From: Micromonospora sp. NBC_01699
Lineage (GTDB): Bacteria; Actinomycetota; Actinomycetes; Mycobacteriales; Micromonosporaceae
Length of the DNA: 64,000 nt
Direction of reading: 5' to 3'
Assembly (NCBI RefSeq): GCF_036250065.1
Contig: NZ_CP109199.1
Coordinates: 744,001-808,000, forward strand
Shown here: positions 1-7,920 of the stretch, one piece after another
Numbering within the stretch: position 1 is the stretch's first letter
How the letters are laid out: each line of letters starts with the position of its first letter
The notes under the pieces: generated by a model
Database searches by the model: none
What the model saw: only the letters and a program-made list of their open reading frames with translations
What the model was told of the DNA's origin: nothing
Program-made: the position numbers and the translations under genes

Positions 1-505
1 CCAGCTGTCGAGCCGCCTCCAGGTCGGCGATTGTGGCCAGCTCCAGCGCCGCCCGGATCCCGTCGGCGACGTCCGCCACGGCCGCCGCCGTACGCGGGTC
101 CGGCTGGTTTCCCGTGCTGAGCGGGTCCGGCCGGATCACGTCCGGGTCGGCCGAGACGACACCGCGCCGGTCGACCCGTACGCCCCCGGCGGCGGCCATC
201 CCGACGGTGGCGTCCAGCATCGCCTTGGCTCGGGCGAGCTGCGTCGCGTAGCCGCTGAGGATCTGCTCGACCTCGATGAACACCGGTCGGCTCGCGGTCA
301 CTTCGGCGGCGAGCCCGTGCAGCCGTCCGTCGGCCGCCCGCCCGGCCGGGCCGGACCAGTCGGCCCGCAGCGTCGCGGCGGTGCCGGTCAGCTCGGCGGT
401 GCGCCGGTCGGCCAGGCCGAGCAGACCGCGCCAGGCGGAACCGGCCGTACGCCAGGCCGCCGGGTCGGCCGACCAGAGTTGGGCGTACCCGATCATGCTG
501 GTCAC
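1..505 (-). CDS. WXG-motif N-terminal region of a larger protein (partial)
   Basis: The gene runs off the left edge, so only about 168 N-terminal residues are visible. They are Ala/Arg-rich and helical, with a W-S-G motif in 'LRADWSGPAG' near residue 50, as in the helix-turn-helix hairpin of WXG100-like type VII secretion substrates. The GTG start at 505-503 overlaps the TGA of the upstream gene (GTGA, 505-502), which suggests translational coupling; an ATG at 496 is the alternative. Partners of this kind in actinobacteria often continue into an alpha/beta-hydrolase or toxin domain, but that part is outside the window. The function is unknown. The WXG assignment is inference from motif and neighbour. 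Confidence 0.65.
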   Translation of the reverse strand, partial: MTSMIGYAQLWSADPAAWRTAGSAWRGLLGLADRRTAELTGTAATLRADWSGPAGRAADGRLHGLAAEVTASRPVFIEVEQILSGYATQLARAKAMLDATVGMAAAGGVRVDRRGVVSADPDVIRPDPLSTGNQPDPRTAAAVADVADGIRAALELATIADLEAARQL

Positions 506-831
506 CGGCCCGCGTCGAGCCGGGTCGCGGCCCGGTCGTCGGCGCTGTCGTAGCCGTCGGCGGCGGCCCGCAGCCCGTCGGCGGTGGCCGCCGTCCGGGC
601 CCCGACGTCGCCGAGCCAGTCGTGCACCGCCGATTCGAGCGCGCCCAGCGCGGTCGTGGCGGCCCAGCCGGGAGCCGGCACCAGCAGGCCGGTCCGGCCG
701 GCGGGCCCGGTCGCGTCGGCCAGTCCGGTCGCGTCGGACAGTCCGTGGCCGAGCCGGTAGCCGGTGGCGGCGAGTTGGTCCGCCGCCCCGCGTAGCGTCC
801 CGGTCCGCACCGAGATGAGATCGTCCTGCAT
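502..831 (-). CDS. EspC/WXG-like small type VII-associated protein
   Basis: This is a 109-residue, mostly helical Ala/Gly/Asp-rich protein starting MQDDLISVRTGTLRGAA. Size, composition and the pattern of an N-terminal helix, a Pro-containing turn (LLVPAPGW) and a second helix resemble the EspC / ESX-1 secretion-associated family of actinobacteria. No signal peptide or membrane segment is seen. Its stop overlaps the start of the next minus-strand gene by four bases, so the two are probably a co-translated pair, as is usual for WXG-type heterodimers. The family call is by eye. No ESX core component (EccC, EccB, mycosin) lies in the window. Confidence 0.6.
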   Translation of the reverse strand: MQDDLISVRTGTLRGAADQLAATGYRLGHGLSDATGLADATGPAGRTGLLVPAPGWAATTALGALESAVHDWLGDVGARTAATADGLRAAADGYDSADDRAATRLDAGR

Positions 832-892
832 GCCGCCTCCCGACCGATGTCGACGTCGTCGACGCTAGGACGCCGTGGCGGCCGTTCGGAAG

Positions 893-940
893 CCCTGTGG
901 ACAACCGCGCCCGTGCGCTGTCCGCCGGTTGTCCACAGGG
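893..940. promoter_or_regulatory. Paired inverted DnaA boxes
   Basis: A perfect 14-bp inverted repeat, CCCTGTGGACAACC at 893-906 and GGTTGTCCACAGGG at 927-940, carries TTGTCCACA in both orientations (896-904 and 929-937). This is the high-GC actinobacterial form of the DnaA box. A smaller palindrome GTTGT-acg-ACAAC follows at 941-953. The site lies between the divergent WXG-like genes and acpS. DnaA binding is inferred from sequence only. Confidence 0.55.
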
Positions 941-989
941 GTTGTACGACAACAGGCCGGGAGCTAATCTGCGCGCCCCCGAAGCCGGT

Positions 990-995
990 TAGGGT
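990..995 (+). promoter_or_regulatory. -10 hexamer for leaderless acpS transcript
   Basis: TAGGGT lies exactly 6 nt before the GTG start of acpS and there is no Shine-Dalgarno sequence, so the transcript probably begins at the start codon. The same arrangement recurs before alr, tsaB and the M1 peptidase gene. No clear -35 is seen. Confidence 0.45.
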
Positions 996-1001
996 GGGTA
1001 C

Positions 1002-1370
1002 GTGATCGTCGCAGTCGGCATCGACGTGGTGCTCGTCGACCGGTTCACCCGTGCCCTGACACGTACCCCGTTGTTGGCCGATCGGTTGTTCACCGAGGCG
1101 GAGCGCTTCACCGGCTCCGGCAATCCCCGTTCGCCCGAGTCGCTCGCCGCCCGGTTCGCGGCGAAGGAGGCGGTGGCGAAGGCGCTCGGTGCGCCCGCCG
1201 GCCTGCGCTGGCACGACTGCGAGGTGGTCGCGGACCCGGACGGCCGGCCCTGGTTGACCGTCTCCGGTACGGTCGCCGCCGTCGCCGCCGAGCGCGGCGT
1301 CAACCGCTGGCACCTCTCGTTGTCCCACGACGGCGGCATCGCATCCGCCATGGTGGTGGCGGAACGGTGA
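1002..1370 (+). CDS. acpS: Holo-[acyl-carrier-protein] synthase
   Basis: This cytosolic enzyme transfers the 4'-phosphopantetheine arm of CoA to a serine of acyl carrier protein, activating it for fatty acid or polyketide synthesis. The 122-residue length is normal for AcpS. The two signature motifs are present: [10 protein letters not shown] with Mg-binding Asp8, and [13 protein letters not shown] with Glu56; 'HLSLSHD' lies near the C-terminus. The GTG at 1002 is chosen because it opens directly into the conserved IVAVGID strand and follows a -10 hexamer by 6 nt. The bifunctional NAD(P)HX repair gene lies downstream, the usual actinobacterial neighbour. Confidence 0.95.
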   Translation: MIVAVGIDVVLVDRFTRALTRTPLLADRLFTEAERFTGSGNPRSPESLAARFAAKEAVAKALGAPAGLRWHDCEVVADPDGRPWLTVSGTVAAVAAERGVNRWHLSLSHDGGIASAMVVAER

Positions 1371-1523
1371 GCCGACCGAGGGCGCGGAGTGGCGCGGAGC
1401 GGCGGGCCAGCCGGGCGCGGGCGGTGGCGCAGCGGTGAGCCGGCCGGACGGTGATGGCGTCGACGGGATCCGAGGGGGCGCGGGGATGGGCGGACGAGTG
1501 CGGACGGCGCGGCGGGTGGCGCG

Positions 1524-2984
1524 GTGAAGCCGGCCTGGCGGGTGGCGGACGTCCGGGCGGCGGAGGACACGGTGATGGCGAGCCTGCCGCCGGGCACGCT
1601 GATGCAGCGGGCGGCAGCCGGTCTGGCCCGCCGCTGCGCGTTGCTGCTCGAAGAGCGCGGCGGGGTGTACGGCGCGTCGGTGCTGCTCCTGGTCGGCTCC
1701 GGTGACAACGGCGGGGACGCCCTGTACGCCGGTGCCCGGCTGGCCGGGCGCGGTGCGGCGGTGCACGCGTTGCTGCTGAACCCCGAGCGGGCGCATCCGG
1801 GTGGGCTCGCCGAGTTGCGGGCGGCCGGCGGTCGTACCGTCGAGGATCTACCGGACTGGGCGGACCTGGTGCTGGACGGGATCGTCGGGATCGGGTCCAG
1901 CGGTGGCCTGCGGGAGCCGGCGGCACGGTTGGTCGGCCGGTTGGGCGGGTTGCGCGGGCGGGGCGGGCAGCGGGCGGTGGTGGTGGCGGTGGACGTACCG
2001 AGTGGGGTCGACGTCGACACCGGGCACGTGCCGCCGAGCAACGACGGTACGAGCGCGGTGAGCGCCGACGTGACGGTGGCCTTCGGGGTGCTGAAGCCGG
2101 CGCTGGTGGTCGGTCCGGCGGCGGCCCGCGCGGGTCAGGTGGACCTGGTCGACATCGGGGTGCGGCCGGGGCTGCGGGCGACGCCGGCACTGCACGTGAC
2201 CGAGTGGGCCGACGTGCTCGACTGGTGGCCGTGGTCCGGTCCCGAGTCGGAGAAGTACAGCCGGGGCGTGGTCGGGGTGGCGACCGGTTCGGCCACCTAT
2301 CCGGGCGCGGCGGTGCTCTCCGTCGGCGGTGCGCTGGCCGGGCCGACCGGCCTGGTCCGCTACGCCGGCGGTGCGCGGGACGAGGTGCTCCGGCAGCATC
2401 CGTCGGTGATCGCCACCGAGCGGGTGACCGACGCGGGCCGGGTGCAGGCGTGGGTCTGCGGTTCGGGGTTGGGCACCGGCGCGGCAGCCGCCACCGAGCT
2501 GCGCTGCGTACTGGCCGCGCCGGTGCCGGCGATCCTGGACGCGGACGCGCTGACCATGCTGGTCGACGGGTCGATGGCGGACCGGCTGCGGCAGCGGGAC
2601 GCGCCGATCGTGATCACACCGCATGACCGGGAGTTCGCCCGGCTCTGCGGGGAGGCGCCGGGCGAGGATCGGGTCGGCGCGGCGTTGCGGCTGGCCGCCT
2701 GGATGGACGCGGTGGTGCTGCTCAAGGGCGACCGTACGGTGATCGCGACCCCGGACGGGCGGGCGGTGGTCAACCCGACCGGTACGTCGGCACTGGCCAC
2801 CGGTGGCACCGGCGACGTGCTGGCGGGACTGCTCGGGTCGCTGCTCGCCTCGGGTCTGCCGGCCGATCGGGCGGCGATCGTGGCCGCGTACCTGCACGGG
2901 TTGGCCGGGCGGGAGGCGGCCCGGCGGGGCCCGGTGACCGCGCCCGATGTGGTGGCCGCGTTGCGGGACGTGGTGCCGCGCTGA
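1524..2984 (+). CDS. nnrD: Bifunctional NAD(P)HX epimerase / ADP-dependent NAD(P)HX dehydratase
   Basis: This 486-residue fusion repairs hydrated NADH and NADPH. The N-terminal half is the NnrE-type epimerase (YjeF_N), with GSGDNGGDALYAG at 58-70 forming the phosphate/NAD-binding loop. The C-terminal half is the ADP-dependent dehydratase (carbohydrate-kinase fold), with the signature GTSALATGGTGDVLAG near 420-435, where GTGD holds the catalytic Asp. The start is GTG at 1524 (KPAWRVADVRAAE), matching the usual N-terminus of the family. It sits between acpS and alr in the order common to actinobacteria. Both active-site motifs look intact. Confidence 0.93.
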   Translation: MKPAWRVADVRAAEDTVMASLPPGTLMQRAAAGLARRCALLLEERGGVYGASVLLLVGSGDNGGDALYAGARLAGRGAAVHALLLNPERAHPGGLAELRAAGGRTVEDLPDWADLVLDGIVGIGSSGGLREPAARLVGRLGGLRGRGGQRAVVVAVDVPSGVDVDTGHVPPSNDGTSAVSADVTVAFGVLKPALVVGPAAARAGQVDLVDIGVRPGLRATPALHVTEWADVLDWWPWSGPESEKYSRGVVGVATGSATYPGAAVLSVGGALAGPTGLVRYAGGARDEVLRQHPSVIATERVTDAGRVQAWVCGSGLGTGAAAATELRCVLAAPVPAILDADALTMLVDGSMADRLRQRDAPIVITPHDREFARLCGEAPGEDRVGAALRLAAWMDAVVLLKGDRTVIATPDGRAVVNPTGTSALATGGTGDVLAGLLGSLLASGLPADRAAIVAAYLHGLAGREAARRGPVTAPDVVAALRDVVPR

Positions 2985-3062
2985 CCGGGTTGGCGCCGGT
3001 CCGGACGGGTTTCGGGGATGTGGTCGGGCCGGTTGTCCGGTCCCGATCCTGATCTCGGTTAG

Positions 3063-3068
3063 TAGTCT
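3063..3068 (+). promoter_or_regulatory. -10 hexamer for leaderless alr transcript
   Basis: TAGTCT lies exactly 6 nt before the ATG of alr (3075) and no ribosome binding site is present, so a leaderless mRNA is likely. Confidence 0.45.
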
Positions 3069-3074
3069 GGCCTC

Positions 3075-4232
3075 ATGTGGCAGGCTGAGTTGCGCGTTGA
3101 TCTTGACGCGATCCGGGAAAACGTGGCCCGGCTGCGCGCCGGGACGACGGCCGAGCTGATGGCGGTGGTCAAGGGCGACGGGTACGGCCACGGCATGCTG
3201 CCGGCGGCGTACGCGTCGCTGGACGCCGGTGCCGACTGGCTCGGTGTCTGCACCCTGGACGAGGCGCTGACCCTGCGTCGGGCCGGGATCACCGCACCGG
3301 TGCTGGCCTGGCTGCTCGCGCCGGGGCTGCCGCTGTACGAGGGGGTGGCGGCCGACGTCGACCTGAGCGCGGCGAGCCTGGACCAGCTCGGCGAGATGGT
3401 CAACGCCGGTCAGCTCGCCGGCCGACCGACCCGGGTCCACCTCAAGATCGACACCGGTTTGTCCCGGGGTGGCGCGTTCATCGACGACTGGCCGATCCTG
3501 GTCGAGGCCGCCGCCAAGGCCCAGGTCGACGGGCTGGTCGAGGTCGTCGGGGTGTGGAGCCACTTCGTCTACGCCGACGCACCCGGCCACCCGACCATCG
3601 ACCGGCAACTCGCCGTCTTCCACGAGGCGCTCACCCTGGCCGAGCGGGTCGGGATCCGGCCGCGCTACCGGCACCTGGCCAACTCCGCCGCCACGCTGAC
3701 CCGCCCCGACACGCACTTCGACCTGGTCCGCCCCGGAGTCTCCGTCTACGGCCTGTCGCCGGTCGCCGGTGAGAGGTACGGGCTGCGGCCGGCGATGACC
3801 GCCCGCGCCCGGGTGATGCTGACCAAGCGGGTGCCGGCCGGCACCGGCGTGTCGTACGGGCACACGTACCTCACCGAGCGCGAGACCACGCTGGCCGTGG
3901 TGCCGCTCGGCTACGCCGACGGGGTGCCCCGACACGCCTCCAACACCGGCCCGGTCCAGCTCGCCGGGAGCGTACGCCGGATCGCCGGCCGGGTCTGCAT
4001 GGACCAGTTCGTGCTGGACTGTGGCGACGACCCGGTGACCGCCGGGGACGTGGCGACCCTCTTCGGTGACGGGTCGGACGGTGGCCCCACCGCCGACGAC
4101 TGGGCCGAGGCGGCCGGCACCATCAACTACGAGATCGTCACCCGGTTCGGTGGCGTCCGGGTACCCCGGATCTACGACGGGGCACCCGTGCCGACCGGTC
4201 CGGTGACCGTCACCCCGGAGGTGTTCCGGTGA
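3075..4232 (+). CDS. alr: Alanine racemase
   Basis: This PLP-dependent enzyme interconverts L- and D-alanine for peptidoglycan. The 385 residues begin with the barrel domain: PLP-binding Lys33 in VVKGDGYGHG, where Gly-Asp replaces the more usual Ala-Asn after the Lys. The second catalytic base Tyr261 is in SYGHTY, and the C-terminal beta domain carries the substrate motif GRVCMDQF at 305-312. The ATG at 3075 follows a -10 hexamer by 6 nt. The stop overlaps the next start by four bases (GTGA). It heads a run alr-hydrolase-tsaE that is probably cotranscribed. Confidence 0.96.
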   Translation: MWQAELRVDLDAIRENVARLRAGTTAELMAVVKGDGYGHGMLPAAYASLDAGADWLGVCTLDEALTLRRAGITAPVLAWLLAPGLPLYEGVAADVDLSAASLDQLGEMVNAGQLAGRPTRVHLKIDTGLSRGGAFIDDWPILVEAAAKAQVDGLVEVVGVWSHFVYADAPGHPTIDRQLAVFHEALTLAERVGIRPRYRHLANSAATLTRPDTHFDLVRPGVSVYGLSPVAGERYGLRPAMTARARVMLTKRVPAGTGVSYGHTYLTERETTLAVVPLGYADGVPRHASNTGPVQLAGSVRRIAGRVCMDQFVLDCGDDPVTAGDVATLFGDGSDGGPTADDWAEAAGTINYEIVTRFGGVRVPRIYDGAPVPTGPVTVTPEVFR

Positions 4233-5344
4233 GCCGAGCGGGTACCCGCAACAGAGTGGGTCGGGGCGTACCCCGGTCCGGGCTGACGCGCGCGGCCGGA
4301 ATCCTCGGCGCGGCGGTCGGTGTGGCCGCGGCCGGGGTGGCGGCCGGGCTGGCCGCCGAGCGGGCGGTGGTCCGGCGGGCCAAGTCGGTCCCGGACGACC
4401 CGTACGCGGAGGAGGCTTTCGGCGAGTTGCCGTACGACAGCGCGTACACCGTCGAGACCGCCGACGGCACCGGCATCCACGTGGAGTTGGTCGAGGTGAC
4501 CGACCAGGACGCCCCGGCCCGCCCGACGGTGGTCTTCGTGCACGGCTTCTGCCTCGACATGGGCACTTTCCACTTCCAGCGCACCGCGGTCGGCGCGCAC
4601 GGCCAGCACCGGATGCTCTTCTACGACCAGCCCGGCCACGGCCGCTCCGACAAGCTGGAATCCGGCGAGTACGAGCTGCCGACCCTCGGTGAGACGCTCC
4701 GGTCGGTGATCGACCAACTGGTGCCGGACGGTCCGCTCGTGCTGGTCGGGCACTCGATGGGCGGTATGACCATCATGGCGTTCGCCGAGCGGTATCCGGA
4801 GATGTTCGACGACCGGGTGGTCGGCACGGTGTTGATGGCCACCTCGGGCGGGCTGCTGGAGGAGACCAAGATCGGTCTGCCGGCGATCATCGGGCGGATC
4901 GGCACCCCGTTGCTGCCGCTGGTCAACAACGCCACCAAACTCACCGGCGGCATGATCGACCGGGCCCGGAAGGCGTCGGCCAACATGGCCTGGCTGCTCA
5001 CCCGCAGGTACGGCTTCGGCACCCCGAACCCGAGCCCGTCCCTGGTCTCGTACGTGGAGCGGATGAACGCCGGCACCTCCACCGAGACCGTCGCCCGCTA
5101 CCTGCGCACCCTCTACACCCACGCCCGCTACCCGGCGTTGATGGCGCTGAAGGACACTCCGACCCTGGTCATCGTCGGTGACCAGGACATGATCACGCCG
5201 GTGACCCACTCGGAGGAGATCCTGCGCCGCCTGCCCGAGGCCGAGTACATCAAGGTCCCCGACGGCGGCCACGTGGTGATGCTCGAACACGCCGACAAGG
5301 TGAACGCCGCCCTGCTGGGCTTCCTTGACAGACTGGCCCGATGA
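4229..5344 (+). CDS. Alpha/beta hydrolase with N-terminal hydrophobic segment
   Basis: The 371-residue alpha/beta-hydrolase has an Ala/Gly-rich hydrophobic stretch at about 21-46 that could anchor it in the membrane or act as a signal. It has the oxyanion motif HGF at 105-107, nucleophile elbow GHSMGG with Ser176, an acid in the GDQDMITP region and a terminal His in GGHVVMLEH. The substrate is not evident; lipid esterase or lipase activity is typical of the fold. It is translationally coupled to alr and tsaE by four-base overlaps on both sides. A hydrolase at this position between alr and tsaE is also seen in mycobacteria, as I recall. Confidence 0.88.
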   Translation: MSRAGTRNRVGRGVPRSGLTRAAGILGAAVGVAAAGVAAGLAAERAVVRRAKSVPDDPYAEEAFGELPYDSAYTVETADGTGIHVELVEVTDQDAPARPTVVFVHGFCLDMGTFHFQRTAVGAHGQHRMLFYDQPGHGRSDKLESGEYELPTLGETLRSVIDQLVPDGPLVLVGHSMGGMTIMAFAERYPEMFDDRVVGTVLMATSGGLLEETKIGLPAIIGRIGTPLLPLVNNATKLTGGMIDRARKASANMAWLLTRRYGFGTPNPSPSLVSYVERMNAGTSTETVARYLRTLYTHARYPALMALKDTPTLVIVGDQDMITPVTHSEEILRRLPEAEYIKVPDGGHVVMLEHADKVNAALLGFLDRLAR

Positions 5345-5913
5345 ACGCGGCTGACCCGGTGAACGCGACTGACCCGAACGATCCAGTGAACTCGGCCGAC
5401 CCGAACGACTCAGCCGAAGCCAACCCGGTCGTCGATCTTTCCACTGTGGATGACACCAGGGCCTTCGGGCGCCGGTTGGCGGCGCTGCTGCGCGCCGGTG
5501 ACCTGCTGGTGCTCACCGGCCCGCTGGGCGCCGGCAAGACCGCGCTGACCCAGGGGATCGGCGACGGCCTCGGGGTGCTCGGCGCCGTCACCTCGCCGAC
5601 CTTCGTGATCGCCCGGGTGCACCGGCCGGACCCGGCCAGCGTCGGCCGGCGGCGGGTGAACCGGCCGGCGCTGGTGCACGCGGACGCGTACCGGCTCGGT
5701 GCGGCGGTCGACCCGCGGGCCGAGATCGACGACCTGGACCTGGACGCGTCGGTGGACGACGCCGTCACCGTGGTCGAGTGGGGCGAGGGCCTGGTCGAGC
5801 AACTGGTCGACGCCCACCTGCGGGTCCGGATCGACCGGCGCGACGACGACTCCCGCCGGATCGAGCTGGTCCCGGTCGGCGGCGACTGGGCCGAGCGCCT
5901 GTCGACCCTCTAG
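5341..5913 (+). CDS. tsaE: tRNA t6A biosynthesis ATPase TsaE
   Basis: TsaE is the small ATPase that works with TsaB and TsaD to make threonylcarbamoyl-adenosine at position 37 of ANN-decoding tRNAs. Walker A GPLGAGKTALT has Lys66, followed by the TSPTFVIARVH switch and the HADAYRL segment with the family aspartate. The protein is 190 residues, longer than usual. The first 30 residues are an Asn/Asp/Pro repeat (DPVNAT, DPNDPVNSADPND) with in-frame GTG codons at 5359 and 5386, so the real start may be internal. The ATG at 5341 overlaps the preceding stop. Confidence 0.92.
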   Translation: MNAADPVNATDPNDPVNSADPNDSAEANPVVDLSTVDDTRAFGRRLAALLRAGDLLVLTGPLGAGKTALTQGIGDGLGVLGAVTSPTFVIARVHRPDPASVGRRRVNRPALVHADAYRLGAAVDPRAEIDDLDLDASVDDAVTVVEWGEGLVEQLVDAHLRVRIDRRDDDSRRIELVPVGGDWAERLSTL

Positions 5914-6001
5914 CCGCCGTTCCCCACCACCGGGTACGGCTTGTCGTACCGGGCTTCTAGAGTCGCGGGCGAGCGTTCGACCATCCCCCGAAAGGTGACC
6001 G

Positions 6002-6688
6002 ATGACCATCGACCTGCCCGCCCTGCTGCCGTCGGAGTGGCGCACGGTGCTGGAGCCGCACCTCGACCCGGCCCGCACCGCCGAGCTGGCCGAATTCGTC
6101 ACCGCCGAGTACGCCACCCAGACCGTGTTCCCGCCGGTCGATGACCTGTTCTCGGCGTACCGGCTGTGTGCGCCGAAGGACTGTCGGGTGCTGATTCTGG
6201 GGCAGGACCCGTACCACAAGGCGGGTCAGGCCCACGGGCTGAGCTTCAGCGTGCGCGACGGGGTGGCGGTGCCGCCGTCGCTGCGCAACGTCTTCAAGGA
6301 GCTGGCCGAGGACCTGAGCGTGCCGGCCCCGCGCGGCGGCAACCTGTCCGGCTGGGCGGCCCAGGGTGTGCTGCTGCTCAACGCGGTGCTGACCGTGCGC
6401 CAGGCCACGCCGGGCTCGCACGCGAACAGGGGCTGGGAGGAGTTCACCGACGCCACCATCCGGGCCCTGGACGCCCGCTCCGAGCGGGTGGTCTTCCTGC
6501 TCTGGGGTGGCTACGCGCGCAAGAAGCGGGAGCTGGTCACCAACCCGGCGCACGTGGTGCTGGAGGCGGGCCACCCCAGCCCGATGAACCCGCGTGGTTT
6601 CCTCGGCAGCCGGCCGTTCAGCGCCGCCAACAAGGCTCTCGCCGACGCCGGCCTGCCCACTGTCGACTGGGAGCGGACCGCCGGCTGA
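6002..6688 (+). CDS. ung: Uracil-DNA glycosylase, family 1
   Basis: Ung removes uracil from DNA as the first step of base excision repair. The 228-residue protein has the water-activating motif GQDPYHKAGQAHGLSFSV with catalytic Asp69, a Pro-rich VPPSLRN loop, the uracil-binding LLLNAVLTV segment and the DNA-intercalation motif HPSPMN at 191-196. An AAAGGTG ribosome binding site precedes the ATG. The gene is monocistronic: a -10-like TAGAGT lies upstream and a strong hairpin follows the stop. It lies inside the tsaE-tsaBD block. Confidence 0.96.
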   Translation: MTIDLPALLPSEWRTVLEPHLDPARTAELAEFVTAEYATQTVFPPVDDLFSAYRLCAPKDCRVLILGQDPYHKAGQAHGLSFSVRDGVAVPPSLRNVFKELAEDLSVPAPRGGNLSGWAAQGVLLLNAVLTVRQATPGSHANRGWEEFTDATIRALDARSERVVFLLWGGYARKKRELVTNPAHVVLEAGHPSPMNPRGFLGSRPFSAANKALADAGLPTVDWERTAG

Positions 6689-6701
6689 CCCGTCCGGGCT
6701 G

Positions 6702-6732
6702 GGCGGGCGATCCACCCACCGGATCGCCCGCC
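6702..6732 (+). terminator. Terminator after ung
   Basis: Perfect 12-bp stem GGCGGGCGATCC / GGATCGCCCGCC with a 7-nt loop, 13 nt after the ung stop. There is no U-tract, as is common in high-GC actinobacteria. Confidence 0.65.
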
Positions 6733-6796
6733 GCACAACCGGATGCGTCGGGTCTCATGCCGGCCGGGTCGTGACGGGTGGTAGTCGCCCGCCGGC

Positions 6797-6802
6797 TAGG
6801 GT
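6797..6802 (+). promoter_or_regulatory. -10 hexamer for leaderless tsaB transcript
   Basis: TAGGGT lies exactly 6 nt upstream of the GTG start of tsaB at 6809, with no Shine-Dalgarno sequence. Confidence 0.45.
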
Positions 6803-6808
6803 TCTGGG

Positions 6809-7486
6809 GTGCTCGTACTCGTGCTGGATTCATCGACCCCGGCGGTGACCGCGGCGCTCGCGGAGGTGACGGCCGATCGGGTCGTGCTGCGGGCCGAACG
6901 CCGTACGGTGGACGCGCGGGCGCATGGTGAGCTGCTCGCCCCGGCGATCGAGGCGGTGCTGGCCGAGGCCGGCGCCCGTCCGGCCGACCTGACCGCGCTG
7001 GTCGCCGGCCTCGGGCCGGGTCCGTTCACCGGCCTGCGGGTCGGCCTGGTCACCGCGGCCACGATGGGCCAGGTGCTGTCGATCCCGACCTACGGTGTCG
7101 GTTCCCTCGACGCGCTCGGCCGGGACGCCGGCACCGGCCGGCGGGTGCTGGTCGCCACCGACGCCCGCCGCCGGGAGATCTACTGGGCGGCCTTCGACGA
7201 GGCGGGCGTGCGGGTGGCCGGTCCGGCCGTCGACGCCCCCGCCGTGGTCGCCGGCCGGCTGGCCGAGCTGGGTGTCACGGTCGCGGTGGGCGAGGGCGCC
7301 CAACGGTACGCCGACATTCTCGGCCTGCCGGTGCCGCCCGAACCGACCTTCCCGTCCGGGTACGCGCTGGCCGAGCTGGCCGCCGACCGGGTCCGTGCCG
7401 CCGCACCCGGTGAACGACTGGTCCCGCTCTACCTGCGCCGGCCGGACGCGGTCGCGGCCACCGGCCACAAGTCGGTGCTGCCGTGA
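6809..7486 (+). CDS. tsaB: tRNA t6A biosynthesis dimerisation protein TsaB
   Basis: TsaB is the catalytically inactive ASKHA-fold partner that nucleates the TsaB-TsaD-TsaE complex for tRNA t6A37. The 225 residues start with the nucleotide-fold strand VLVLDSSTPAVTAAL and contain GLGPGPFTGLRVGLVTA near 70-86, the signature of the family. The GTG start follows a -10 hexamer by 6 nt, so the mRNA is probably leaderless. The stop overlaps the GTG of rimI by four bases. tsaB-rimI-tsaD form one transcription unit. Confidence 0.94.
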   Translation: MLVLVLDSSTPAVTAALAEVTADRVVLRAERRTVDARAHGELLAPAIEAVLAEAGARPADLTALVAGLGPGPFTGLRVGLVTAATMGQVLSIPTYGVGSLDALGRDAGTGRRVLVATDARRREIYWAAFDEAGVRVAGPAVDAPAVVAGRLAELGVTVAVGEGAQRYADILGLPVPPEPTFPSGYALAELAADRVRAAAPGERLVPLYLRRPDAVAATGHKSVLP

Positions 7487-7920
7487 GGCTGACCCGGTTC
7501 CGCTGGTGGCACATCTCCGACGTGCTGTCGATCGAGGCCGACCTGTTCGGCGCCGAGCAGTGGTCACCGGGCATGTTCTGGAACGAGCTGGCCAGCGGCC
7601 ATCACTACCTGGTGGCGCTGGACGACGCCGGGCCGCTGGTCGGGTACGCCGGGCTGGCGGTGACGCCGGACGAGGCGTGGGTGCAGAACATCGCCGTTCG
7701 TCGGGACGCGCAGCGCGGCGGCATCGGCCGGGCCCTGCTGGAGGCGCTGCTCGCCGAGGCGGCCCGACGTGACGTACGCAAGATCCTGCTGGAGGTGGCG
7801 GTGGACAACCCGGCCGCCCAGCGGCTCTATGCGGCGTACGACTTCGAGCCGGTGGGGATCCGCCGGGGCTACTACCAACCGAGCAACACCGACGCGCTGG
7901 TGATGATGCGAGATGGCTGA
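7483..7920 (+). CDS. rimI: Ribosomal protein S18-alanine N-acetyltransferase
   Basis: This is a GNAT-fold acetyltransferase of 145 residues. The acetyl-CoA pyrophosphate loop is in '[14 protein letters not shown]' (R/Q-x-x-G-x-G/A), followed by the [22 protein letters not shown] segment typical of RimI. It acetylates the N-terminus of S18 in E. coli; actinobacterial homologues may act on other N-termini. It overlaps tsaB by four bases and tsaD by eight, as in the conserved tsaB-rimI-tsaD order. Confidence 0.93.
   Translation: MRLTRFRWWHISDVLSIEADLFGAEQWSPGMFWNELASGHHYLVALDDAGPLVGYAGLAVTPDEAWVQNIAVRRDAQRGGIGRALLEALLAEAARRDVRKILLEVAVDNPAAQRLYAAYDFEPVGIRRGYYQPSNTDALVMMRDG

Noticed and set aside
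893-953. Possible replication origin
   Set aside because: Only two DnaA boxes and a small palindrome are present, with no AT-rich unwinding region and no dnaA or dnaN nearby.
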